Positions 1-10,450 of a DNA stretch of 64,000 bases are shown piece by piece. The notes below the pieces were generated by a model, which saw only the letters and a list, made by a program, of their open reading frames with translations, was not told where the DNA came from and made no database searches. The stretch covers positions 47,568,320-47,632,319 of the forward strand of contig NC_134454.1 of assembly GCF_030867145.1 (NCBI RefSeq), given 5' to 3'. The stretch comes from Opisthocomus hoazin. Lineage: Eukaryota > Chordata > Aves > Opisthocomiformes > Opisthocomidae. Made by a program: the position numbers and the translations under genes. The stretch's first letter is position 1. Each line of letters starts with the position of its first letter.

Positions 1-239
1 AAAGAGAGACCCACCTCTCTCCTTCATGGAGACAAGAACATCCACCCCACATCAGAAGCCAAGACACTGTCTTGGAAGACTTATTAACACAAGTGTAGGG
101 ATCGCTGGTTAATATTACTGCTGTTTAATGACTCAGAGTATCTCAGTTCTGCACATGCTGGAAAATTTAGCTCTCGCCCTGAAGAACGTAGAGCCTAAAA
201 TGACTTCTTGAAGAGACGAGACGCAGCGTATCGCAGCGT
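1..239. other. Left margin, no gene seen
   Basis: AT-richer flank of the CpG island. I see no recognisable exon or repeat. If the CpG-island gene runs leftward on the minus strand, this would be the start of its first intron. Confidence 0.5.
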
Positions 240-654
240 TACAGACGCCTGAATCCCTCCGAGCCAGCCGGGCCAACCTCCACCGGCGCGCTGCGGGAAG
301 CGCCGGCCCGCCAGCGCGGGAGGCAGGGCCAGCAGCAGGGCTGCCGGCGGCGGCGGCGGCGCTGCCCGGCCCCGCCGGGGCGCAGCGCCTCTCCGCGGGG
401 ACGCGACCCTCCGCGGCCCCGGGCGCGCTGCCGCCGGCGGAAGGCGCAGCGTCGCGGCTCGGTTTTACTCCGTTCCGCCGCCCCCACCGGGCGCCGCAGG
501 CCGCGCGCGTTTCCGGCGGGCAGCGACAGAGGGCGCGCGGCGTGACGCGGGGGCCGGCGCGGGAGGGCGCGCGGGAGGGCCCCGCGTCGGCAGGCGGGGG
601 AGCCGCGGGAGGCGGTGCGGGTACCCGCGGGCGCGGTGCCGCGCGGGGGCACTG

Positions 655-662
655 TGACATCA
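655..662. promoter_or_regulatory. CRE-like CREB/ATF site
   Basis: TGACATCA differs from the canonical CRE by one base and sits inside the 10-mer GTGACATCAC in the core of the CpG island. CRE variants in CpG-island promoters commonly bind CREB/ATF factors. Binding here is inferred. Confidence 0.4.
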
Positions 663-702
663 CAACGGAGCGGCGCCGCGGGGAGTGTGCCCCGCCGACC
701 GC

Positions 703-711
703 CCCCGCCCC
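703..711 (-). promoter_or_regulatory. GC box (SP/KLF-type)
   Basis: CCCCGCCCC on +, GGGGCGGGG on the minus strand, within a C-rich run about 40-50 bp from the CRE-like site. This is a standard SP1/KLF recognition sequence. Confidence 0.5.
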
Positions 712-766
712 GCTGCGTCCCCCGACGGCGCTCCCGCCGCTGCCGTCGGAGGCTGCCTGCGCTCAC

Positions 767-950
767 CCGCCTTCCCTCTCCGGCGGTATCCGCAGTCCGC
801 TTCTTTTTTCCTTAAAAAAAAAAAGCAAAATCGAAAGCCAAATCAAACGCTGACTTCAAGGGTGTTCTTCTCGGGCCGGAGCTCGGCGAACCCCGGGTGA
901 AGACACCCGAGCTTGCCATCTTTGTTCCGACCCCGGCCGCACGCAGACCA
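767..950 (-). other. Putative non-coding first exon (minus)
   Basis: The minus-strand sequence GGCGG|GTGAGC is a good 5' splice site with exon end at 767. Upstream on the same strand, AAGATGGC at 922-915 resembles the YY1 element that often lies just downstream of start sites, so transcription may begin around 930-960. The ATG inside that motif opens a frame that stops at 812, before the donor, so a coding start is not evident. The start boundary is a guess and no downstream exon is inside the window. Confidence 0.25.
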
Positions 951-1290
951 CGGCACACCCCGGTGCCACGCCGAGCTGGGCAGTCCGACAGCCCGGCACA
1001 GAGCCCTGCCTCCCGTATCCCTCCCAGCAGCGCGCCGTCCACGTTCACCGCTGCTGGAAGAGCCAGCCAGGCACCAAAAGCCCGCCGATGTCAAGACAAT
1101 ATCCAAGAAGGATCAACGCCGCAGGAGATCAGCCCGTTGGGGCACACCTGGTTCCGGTTTACGTCCACTCTGCTTGCAGACATTGGTCCAAATCACCCGC
1201 GTTGTTCTGTTCCTATCCACGGGCTAACGTACGGCTGGGAGTCGGGTCGTCTGACTGCTTTGCGGGCGCTTATCTCTCACCGTGCTCCAC

Positions 1291-2454
1291 ACAGGCAGAA
1301 ACACTTCTAGATCTGGCTCTGGGAGAGCAGACAATGGTCCAAGTGACTTTAGGTAAACACCTTTTTGCCTTTGAAGAATGTGAGAGTACGTTGTGTACCT
1401 TCTCGACGAACAAAGGTGGTTAAATTGCCCTTTTTGTATACAGATACAGAGTTACTGTTGTATTCATCTAATATTTACAGCCTGTGAGACCGCTTTAACC
1501 TGTCACTCAAATTTCCAAGTTTGGCTCTGGTTTTAACTGCTTTGACCAGTAACGTTTAGCAGGGAAGTGTAACGGAGTATTTACTCTCCCTTTTCATTCT
1601 AGCCTGGGTTCTCACCTGCACCTTCTTGCTAAACCACTCTACGCCCTACTCTCCAGCCCTTGTGCATCAGCTGAGCAGCACAGGTGATTGAAGATTGTAG
1701 TAAACATTTCATTTGAAACAGAATGGAAATCTGTCAGATGTGACCAGAACAGTGTTCTCCCTCATGTGTGGGGCACAGTGACAGAAGGAAGAAGTGGGCT
1801 GGAAAAGGAACTGAATTTCAGCATTAGCAGCTAGAGAGAGGCTGGAGCTCCCTGGGCAGGAGGCTTTTCGGCCACAGTCAGAGGCCGCAAAGGCTGTGGA
1901 GCAAGGCTTCATGCTGCCCCCAGCAGCACAGCCAAACAGTCACAGACAGCCTTCTCAGCAGCGTTTTTTAAACATGCTTCGACCTAAATCACCTTGAAAC
2001 GAAGAGTCCATGGCTGACTTTCTAAAGATGTAAACAGAGTTCTGGATCCGTGTGAGAGCTTGTAACCTTAGTGATTTTAAGTCATCTGAGGGCATAATAT
2101 CTGTTTTAAGTATAAAAGTCCCAAGTCCCTAATATTTTAGTGTAAAGAATCCAAGTCAGTTTATCCAGCTGAAGGAGTTCATCGCAGTGAGCCTTCAGGT
2201 TTTGCTGCAGCCTGGGCTATGCCTGCTTTTTTTCTTGTGTTTCCTTGATTACAGTGGATCATCCTGGCAAATGGCTTCTTGACTTCATTAATTTGTTTTG
2301 GTCCTTGGATGTGACCAGCATCTAGGAAAATTAAAGGCCCCTTGAGATGAAGACAAGTAAAATCTTTCTTTTCCTATCATGAGTCCAACAGTTTGTACCT
2401 TCAATCAAGGGCTTGTCTCTACCTAGTTTCTCTATTTTCTCCTGTATTTTCCAG
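1291..2454. other. No gene seen
   Basis: Ordinary unique-looking sequence. It ends in a long pyrimidine-rich stretch (about 2425-2452) that serves as the putative 3' splice site of the next entry. Confidence 0.5.
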
Positions 2455-2634
2455 TGGCAATATGTCTGGCTCACCTGGAAAGAGAGCCTTCTGCTGAAGA
2501 AAGGGTATACATGATGGAAAGGCATCTGGTGGAGAAGGAGGGAATCTGGACACAAGAGGTGGCTAGGGAGAGGGTTGAGAGACTTACAGGAGAAGAAATG
2601 GACCTGGTTGCAAAAGAAGGTTGGAGAGATGCCT
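2455..2634 (+). other. Exon-like unit
   Basis: A pyrimidine-rich tract ending in TATTTTCCAG (AG at 2453-2454) looks like a strong 3' splice site. 180 bp later CCT|GTAAGA (GT at 2635-2636) is a moderate 5' splice site. One frame is open across the whole interval and continues to a TGA at 2643-2645. Its roughly 60-residue product is rich in Glu, Arg and Val and has no domain I recognise. It could be an exon of a non-coding transcript starting in the CpG island, a coding exon, or a chance decoy. Nothing in the sequence separates these. Confidence 0.2.
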
Positions 2635-5546
2635 GTAAGATCTGAGCTTTGGACATAACCTTCAGTGGGACAACCTAAGCACGAGGGCTACAGACAGAAA
2701 GACAAGGAATGTGTCACAGTTGAGGGACTAGAACAAGGACTTAGGAGAGCAGAAGAAATAAGCATGAAGACAGAAATCAGCTTGTGAGGCAAATGCCCAG
2801 GGGAAAGTGTATGGAGTTTCTCTAGAGGGAAAGTCGAAGAAGCAGCAACAGGCAATATCATTTGTTTCTGCCCCTGCAATTTAAGAGCAATTCAAATCTG
2901 TAAACTTCTCAGTTATTACTGTCTGCCCCACTGCTTCTTCACAAGGCTGCAGGCTCGTGGAGTCACTCTAGCAGCTCACTCCTGGCCACTCTTATTCCAA
3001 AGGGTCCTGGAACTCCTCCCTGTCACATGGCCTGAAGTGTGTGCCCACCAGCGGCCAAAACCCAGACCTGTCCCATTTCTTCTTTCTCCTTCTCTGTGAT
3101 TTTGGTGTATGTTGCAAATGTGGCTTTAGTTACACAGCGGGAAAGACTTGGAGGCTTTGCGGGCCTTGCTGCTTTCTGCAATGAGCTGTGTGGACTGCCT
3201 CCCTCAGCAGGCTCTCCCATGGCAAGACAACTGTTGTGATTCTGCATTTTTGAGAAATAGTTCTTTGAGATGTGAGCTGCTGAAATGTGCTGTTTGGGTG
3301 TACAGCTGTGATAGCACTAGGGCAATTTCATGTTTAACCGTGTCTCCTAATTTTGATAGTGTACAGTAACTCCACCTTGGTTCTAAACATATTTCCTCCA
3401 GTCACTCTTCTGGGGCTGTTTTTCTGCAAGACAATGTAGTGTGCCCTCAGTTTTAATTGGAACTTGAAAATTTTTGGTGAGGAAGTTCTCCAAACTGTAA
3501 TGACCAAAAGCTTTGGAAAATGTTTTATGTATATCACACTTAACTACTTGCACCCAAATACCATATGTAAGTTACTCAGAATGGATGAACAAAGTGCATT
3601 CTGTTTTATTTCAAGAACAGCAACAGTTTTGAAGAAAAGGATGTTTAGTGACGTATTCTGTACAAAAAACGAGCAGAAGCTCTCGGTGTCTGACACAGAT
3701 GTTCACAGAACAGCGTCTAACTATCCTCACATGCTGATTTTATAGATCCAGGCTTTAAAAGGCAGCTTTCTTCCCCCAAAGCCCCACCCACATCATAAAT
3801 CAACAAGTAGATCAATAAATAAAGTGACAAAATGTCTCCATTGCTGATACACAGTAGATGCCAGTTTCTCTTCCTGTTCTGTTTGACAGATCCCCATGAA
3901 TGGCACAGAGTGGGTGGCCCATACGTTCATAATCACCTTGATTTCCAGAGCTGCCTCTGTTATTAAGCTGCATCACTGATCATATCTGGACTACAGAAAC
4001 CCATTTTGCTGATGAAACCACAGAGGATTTCAGTAAAAGTTGAATAATATTCTTTCAGTGTTGAATAACTGTGCGGACCTGGCAGCGCTTGCAGCATAGG
4101 CATATGGAAAGCACATGAACAACATATTGTCGTCTGAATCTATTGTTTTAGTTTGTTTCCAGCAGTTTCAGTCCAGAAAAATCCATTGCTAATAAATGAC
4201 TTGTGATGGTTTGTTAGGGGAGAAAGATGTTATAGTAGAGGAACATTCTCCCCTCCTCTCCCCTCCACCAGTCTTTTGGGATAATATTAAAGAAATTTCA
4301 AATAAATGCTGTACACAAACAACTTTTTTTTTTAATTATAAGCAAGTCTGGAGGAAAGAAAGAAAACTGCATAGTATAATAAGAATGAGTCAAAGTCTGT
4401 CAGAAGAGATAATGCCCTTCATTAGATTGACTTGGAAAAAACAGACAATGTTACAGACACTTATGCCCTTCTTCATCTTCTAATCTAATAAAAGCTGTTG
4501 CCTCTCCTGACAAACCTGGCCTGCTTTTATTTTTGTATCATCAATACAACCATTCGTATCATGAGTTCATATGCTTGTGGACAACAGGCACAGATACTCA
4601 TTTGCTTTTGGTGTTGTTTTTGGTGTTTCTAAAGATACATTCAGCCATCTCTCATTTTTTTTATATCCTTCAATGTCACAGGCTTCAAATTAAAAATGAA
4701 AATCAATGTATTTTCAAATTTTTTTTCAATTTTTAGACTTTTGGATATTCTCCAGAGTAGATGCAGACCTTTGCTTAACATCAGCAGCAGGTTTGGTTTT
4801 CTTAGCTGCCTCTTAATGACTCTATGGAGACAGCCTCTGGCTTTCCCAGGCGCCATGTAATTCTTGCAGTGGTCATATTCTTAATCCCATTTAAATGTGA
4901 AGTAATTTACTACTTTTCTCTGAAAGCAGGGCCACCCAGCACTGTCTGACATGGTAAGGGTGCTCACAAACACAGCAAGAAGGTGAGAACTGCTTATTCA
5001 GTGCACCTTGACACTCATCAGTCACTGCAGACATTCAGCTGGTGCACCCATGCCTGTGCTGAAGGTGGCTGACCCCTGCTGTAAAGCTGGTCCTGTGCAT
5101 GGGTTTGGCCTTCTGCTTTTTCATCATCAAGCGCCTTCTTATGAAACCTTCATGTCCCTTGTGGGATGTCTCGTCCTTCCCCAGGGAATCAGTGTGAGGA
5201 GCAGGTATGGCCTCTCACAGAAATCAGATGTGGCCCTCCTGGCCTGGGCACCATTGCCTGCCTCCCTGCTGCACCCAGGGCTGGCACCCACCCAGGGCAT
5301 CCCTCCTCCTCTTCCTCACGAGGCTGCTCTTGGGTCCTGGTGCTCAGAACTGTGCTGCTGACCCTGGCCCTGAGCAATGCAAGGCTGGGCTGTGTAACTC
5401 GATGTAAGGCAACAGGCCAGCCCCTCTGGGGACGAGGTGTTGCCCCTAGCTCCGGCACTGATTAAGCTATTGTGGGTGGGCCTGGCCGGAGAGAGAGACA
5501 GGGCCTGTGTGCGCAAGACTGGAATTCAGTTTATTTCACCTTCAGC
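2635..5546. other. No gene seen
   Basis: AT-rich to about 4.9 kb, then moderately GC-rich from about 5.0 kb. Scattered short open frames have no recognisable domains. There is a pyrimidine-rich CCTCTCCCCTCC stretch around 4250. No repeat family was recognised. Confidence 0.5.
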
Positions 5547-5678
5547 AGCTGCGCCGTGGCGATGTAATCGAGGAGGGAGGCAGAGTTCCTCCGGGCGCTG
5601 GTGGACCTGGGGCAAGCTGCTTCACCCACCGGCGGTGAAGGTCCTAATGGGTCCAGCAGCATCACCTGTAGCATTGGT
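5547..5678 (+). other. Exon-like GC-rich unit
   Basis: The acceptor-like TTATTTCACCTTCAG ends at 5546 and a perfect intron-side donor GTAAGT lies at 5679-5684 (exon base before it is T, which is weak). The 132-bp interval is GC-rich with several CpGs. One frame (codons from 5548) is open throughout. A second reading gives QLRRGDVIEEGGR and, after a one-base shift, a third gives EFLRALVDLGQAASPTGG, both of which look more protein-like than the open frame. That pattern fits a decayed coding exon or a retrocopy, but I cannot name a parent protein. Confidence 0.2.
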
Positions 5679-5684
5679 GTAAGT

Positions 5685-7254
5685 AGGGACAGCTACACCT
5701 CAGCTTGGAGGTCAGGGTAACGCCTGGCTAAGCCCAAGCAGCCTCTGGGCCAGGTAGGTGCTTCTCCACTGCTGAATACACACGTGGGCACACGTGTTGC
5801 TGGGGGACTAGGCCTTTTAGCATTCACAGGAATAAAGTATGTGCGAAACATAAGTCATATCTCGCCAACACCTCCCCCCCCATGCATGATGTGAATGCTA
5901 TGAGATTGTCAGGTCATTCGTAATGCTGTTTGTTTTTTGTTACCAAGCAGACACAGAATTGTTCATGTACACATCTTGCATATTCACAAATTATTTTCAG
6001 CTGTTATAAAGTAATAAACATTCTCATGCACCTGGTTGTAATGGTGCTGCAATTCTTATATATCACATTTGCCTTTCTCCCATCGTTTCATTTAAAAGTG
6101 CTATATTGATCTGTAAGGTTTTGGAAGTGTGACAATTATTTTACTCTGATAGAAGAAAGCAAGCAGATGTTGCTGTGTAGAATTCTCACTGATCAAATAT
6201 GTCTATCTCAGAGATAACAGTATAAAAGAAATGGGCTGCTGATCTTTGGAATTTAGCTCTCTGCTGCTACTGCTGTAATCATTCCTTTGATTTGAAAATA
6301 AGCTGGAGGGACCATATAATTCTTTCATTTTTGTGGCACCATTCACATTCCTGGCACTCTGTAAGTCGTAAAACTCATACCCATTCTCAAAGGTTGTCAC
6401 AGCACAGAATGTATGAGTGGAGAAAGCATGTTAAAGTAAAACTCTGACAAGAATAAAGACAGAAGACAAGTAAGGCAGTTTCCCCTGTGTACAAAAGTGA
6501 GACGACAGTACGGCAGCTCCCTGCTATCTTCTTGCTTGAAGCGCGCAGCACTTGTGCTGCTGTCTGCCAAGGAAAAGCTTCTTCCCTTCCAGACCACACA
6601 TTGAGCAGAGTAACCACGGCAGCACTTATCAAATCCAGAGTTCAAAATAACTCGAGCTGCAGCTGCAGATCTGGTGCAAGTGCACAGGGAAGCTGCTGTA
6701 GCTGCCACTACTCTCCACGCAAAGGTGTTAGGGAGCATCCCACATAACAGGGAATTACAGGTGGGTTTCTCTGAGGTATCCACTCTGCTAGTAGACCCCA
6801 GAGCTTCAAACGCCAGAGGAAGGAAACATATTTGTGGCATTTTCAAATATTCACTGTGGTGCTACTCTAAATATACCTCCAATTTGCCAAAAAAAAGAGA
6901 GTGCCAGTGGACCTGCTCAGTCAAGACAAGACTCCGCGTGGTGCTTCACCAAGGAAATGACAGATAAATGCCATTTGTCCCCGAGGTGTGTTTCTAGCTG
7001 CCCTCCCCCCCACAACTGGCTTCGTGGTGTGCTGACATCAATTTGTAGTTGTGGGAGTTCAATACCACATATGGAGCAATTGTTGCCTTTCAAGATGCAG
7101 CTTTTTTCTTTTGAGACCATTAGGCTTTCCTATCAAATCCAAACACTGGAAAAAATGGGGAGAATAAATCCTACAATCATGCAATTTGGAAAGCGTGAAG
7201 CTTTACGATATTAAGATACATTGAAAAGGGTCTTCACTTTTTTAGGCTCACTCA
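5685..7254. other. No gene seen
   Basis: AT-rich from about 5.8 kb. Overlapping open frames on both strands at 6.4-6.85 kb have no recognisable domains and no paired splice sites I trust. Confidence 0.5.
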
Positions 7255-7261
7255 TGTCCTC

Positions 7262-7312
7262 TGCTTTGACCTTGGCTTATGCTAATTAACATGACGTTTC
7301 CTTGAGTCAGGG
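7262..7312. promoter_or_regulatory. Compact transcription-factor motif cluster
   Basis: Within about 45 bp: TGACCTTGG (7267-7275, on the minus strand CCAAGGTCA, an ERR/SF-1-type extended half-site), TAATTA (7283-7288, homeodomain core), TGACGTTT (7292-7299, CRE-like) and TGAGTCA (7303-7309, perfect AP-1). Each motif is common alone; the close spacing is the reason to list it. Confidence 0.3.
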
Positions 7313-7315
7313 GAA

Positions 7316-10140
7316 AAAAACAGAGTGAAACAAAAAGGACACATGATCAGGAAAATGTCTTTGTTGTTGGGGAAGAAGGACAGCACTAAGAAAAGTATGT
7401 CCCATTGGAACATGGTACTTCAGAATATTTTTATGCTTGTAGAAGCATAAAAGTCTTTTAGTCTCCATTTAGATATATTTTGAAAGTATAATAAAAAATG
7501 ACTCTTTAGTTTCTCATCAGGTAGTGTCCCGGGTGGGTCCTGACACAGAACAGCATTTTAGAAATGTCGTTTAAAATCTAATGTGAGAGGAAACATAATT
7601 CTTCAGGTTTACATGTATGGGTTGTAAAGACCGTGAATGATGGTCTGGCAGCAAGGTCCTGGCAAGGAGGATTACAGTGGATTTTAATAAGACTTTGGAA
7701 TGTAATGAGGGTACTTTTGATGTGTATATATTTTGGTATCTGCTTCTCCTTCCATGTGTGCCAGGGCTAATGCTACAGCATTAGGAATACCGAATGAGTG
7801 CTACTATGCACATGACACTGCGCTGTTTTTACTGCTGGATTGCCCCCTGGGGACAAGGCACTGAACAAAGCCCTGCCACACAGTATAACCTCCTCGCAGC
7901 AAAGGGATGAGTCAAGAGAATGCACACTTGCACCCAGAGTATATTTCATAGCATGTTTTGGTAGCCCAAGTCCTCTCACCTTTTTGCATTTGGTGAAGGA
8001 TCCTTTACTTCTGGATTGCTGAGTGCCATGCAGGACAAGCTCCCAGGTGACACGGTGGTGAAAGCGTTAGTTGTCCCTTGTGTCCCCCCGTTGTAATGAC
8101 ACTGTGGTGAAGAGAAACTTGAAGCTTTTCTTGACAGCAAAAGTCCCAGCCAACAGGGAGGGGATTCCTGATAATGTACCTGTTAGCTAGTGGAGACACC
8201 CTGGTTGCCACCAGCAGCTTCCCTAAAAAACATCACAACTTTAATAATAATTATGCTGGAAACTCTTAATCTTTTTGGGTGGGATTGATTCATGATGATG
8301 GGCTTGCACTGCTAAACTCAGGTTATGCCTTTTGTTTTTTCCGGTAGGTGAAAGATGAGAATGCTTCTTAGAACAGAGCTTAATCTGTGGAGAATCAGGG
8401 AACTCAGCTCACCCACTTCATAAAAAACCTTGAAGGAAACTTTCCTTGTTAAAATTCCTCTTGTTAAAAAGCTGTGAAGTCATAAAATTTTACCGAACAA
8501 TGGTTCTCCATACAAAAAGGCTCTTCAGTCAATAGTTCCTCTCTAAGCGGTTCCAAATCACCCTGGCTTCAATAAGCTCAGATCCTCAAACAATCAGTGC
8601 AGGAAACTGTGTGACTTCTATAGGTTTAGCAGCTGTTCAATGTGCTCTGTTGTGGGTCTCTCTATCTGTGTGCAATTTTGTCATGTTTTTCACAGACTTC
8701 CATTATTGTGTCCATCAGACAGGACACAGAAGAGATAAATTTTTAAAATAGTTTGGGGTGGGGAGGCATTGCCTGTACCTTCTTTTTTTTTCATTGGGAT
8801 GTAGACAGGAGTCCCACTTATGAAGGCTGTAAGTGGTTTTGCAGTAGGGTGGCAATTTAAAAGAGGACTATCTGAGCTTCCTGAAGCAGACAAGTGGCTT
8901 ACAGTCCCACGTGATGATTAATGTCAGTATTATTTATTTATCTGATAAACACCATGACAAATTAAAAATATGTAACCCAAGATTTTCTGTAGAAGTTGAA
9001 GCTCCTGTGTTTGTTTCAACACAAAAGAGAAAGAGTATAAACGCTTATAGTCTTAATCCTGTTCTCATTTATCTGAGGGTCAGTAAAGTAGAAATACAGT
9101 GGAGCTAAAATGTATTTCCATTTCATGCAGTCTAAGCTAATCAGTTGCCTTGCATTGTGAGATTGAAAGGGCATGCGCAGTGGACTTGGTACCACATGTT
9201 CCTGTCGTCTCTTGCTGAGAATGCAATCAAAGGTTCATTGGCATGCTGCTGTGCATGCATTCATTGCTACTGTTGTGCTGTGGCAGGATGTGTTCCTGAG
9301 AACAAATTTCAGATTTCACTAAAAAACTGCTCCTTCCTATAGTCCACCTGTAGGGTCAGCTGGGTTTTCAATCACAGGCGAACTGGGAAGTTGGAAAAGA
9401 GCTGTTTAAGAGAATGGACAAGGCATTTTGTTTAACTCCAAAACGCAGAGTTTCATTCAGAGATTTTTATCTCCTGTAAAATAAATCTGGATCAATTTCT
9501 AAGCAGAACTTCACTTCAAAATGCCTAAGCAAACATCAAATTTTGATTTAAAAGGACTTCTGCTTTTCTCTGTGTGGCTAAAACTACTTGATCAGTTCTA
9601 TGCAAATTCCAGCTTACTTGTTACAAAGTGACTATCAGCAGAAAATAACTTCACTGAAAACGTGGTTCATCTCCTCTCTATAACTGCACTTATTTCTAGG
9701 TTTATTTAGATTTAATAGATTTTAAGGCCATGGGAGACTCTTATTATCATTTATTTTGACCTTCTATGTAACTGGGGCAAATCAATTCACTGGAAAAATT
9801 CCTGCATCACTTACAATACTCTGGTCCCCTATTTGGAGAGTTTTCATAAGTGTAGGAATTGCTCTGAGAATTTTAGTGAAGTTAATGATGTCCAGTCACT
9901 GCCAAAACTTGCAGTCCAGAATGGTATTATCAGTAAGTGCGGCAGGTGTCTTAGCAGAAAACAGCTTCTTTCTCTCCTGGCAGATGGCGGGGGTGAATGG
10001 ACTGTATCCCTGACAGCAAGAGCCTGAATTTGATAATGCTGTGTAACCATAATAGAGACAGTGGCAATACTGCACTGTGGTAACCTCAGATGGTTCAGAT
10101 TTAGTGTAACCAAATTTCAGATTACCCAGATATCAGACAT
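7316..10140. other. No gene seen
   Basis: AT-rich sequence without recognisable repeats, splice-framed exons or RNA genes. Short open frames around 7.8-8.2, 8.7-9.3 and 9.75-10.1 kb overlap on both strands and show no domain. Confidence 0.5.
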
Positions 10141-10149
10141 AATCTTTGG

Positions 10150-10450
10150 TTCTAAAACTCACGAGGTATTTGAATTAATCTGAAATCATGACTCTTGAAT
10201 TGTCCCAGAGATAATTGGACAATTGGAATTTATTTGCATTCCACACGGATTTCAGCAGACTTTCCACCACATTAAGGTCTTCAGAATGAAAGCTGACAGG
10301 TCATTTTTACAATCATATAGTCACATGCTTGAGTGGCAGTTTGTTTATTAATATGATGTTGCTTCATTTTGTTCTAAATATTTTAGGATTAAGGCATTAA
10401 GGATATTCTTATTACGTTGGAGGGCTGTTAATCATCTATGTCTGTATCTA
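10150..10450. promoter_or_regulatory. Candidate conserved non-coding element
   Basis: An AT-rich block with overlapping classical sites: a perfect octamer ATTTGCAT (10232-10239) whose last bases overlap a TEAD-type CATTCCA (10237-10243), preceded by GACAATTGG-like SOX/homeobox sequence (10218-10226). The texture resembles vertebrate conserved enhancers. Conservation cannot be assessed from one genome. Confidence 0.25.

Larger units (their letters stand above)
240..1290. promoter_or_regulatory. CpG island, probable promoter
   Basis: Dense CpG dinucleotides and very high GC, strongest at 250-780 and tapering to about 1290, against a CpG-poor AT-rich background. Seen motifs: a GC box (CCCCGCCCC, 703-711), a CRE-like TGACATCA (655-662), a CRE half-site TGACG (543-547), and on the minus strand a YY1-like AAGATGGC (915-922). 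An A11 run lies at 814-824. Unmethylated islands of this kind in birds normally mark promoters. Direction is not settled. The YY1-like site plus a minus-strand 5' splice site (GTGAGC, 761-766) favour a leftward gene with a non-coding first exon of roughly 767-950. A + strand transcript is also possible, since a donor-like TTTAG|GTAAAC lies near 1353. GC-rich open frames inside the island look like composition artefacts. Confidence 0.85.

Noticed and set aside
133-853. Long open frames on both strands in the CpG island (up to 176 codons)
   Set aside because: They lie in extremely GC-rich DNA where stop codons are rare, overlap in several frames and encode only Ala/Arg/Pro/Gly-rich low-complexity peptide.
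6397-6846. 149-codon minus-strand open frame
   Set aside because: No recognisable domain, overlapped by open frames on the other strand, no supporting splice sites or promoter features.
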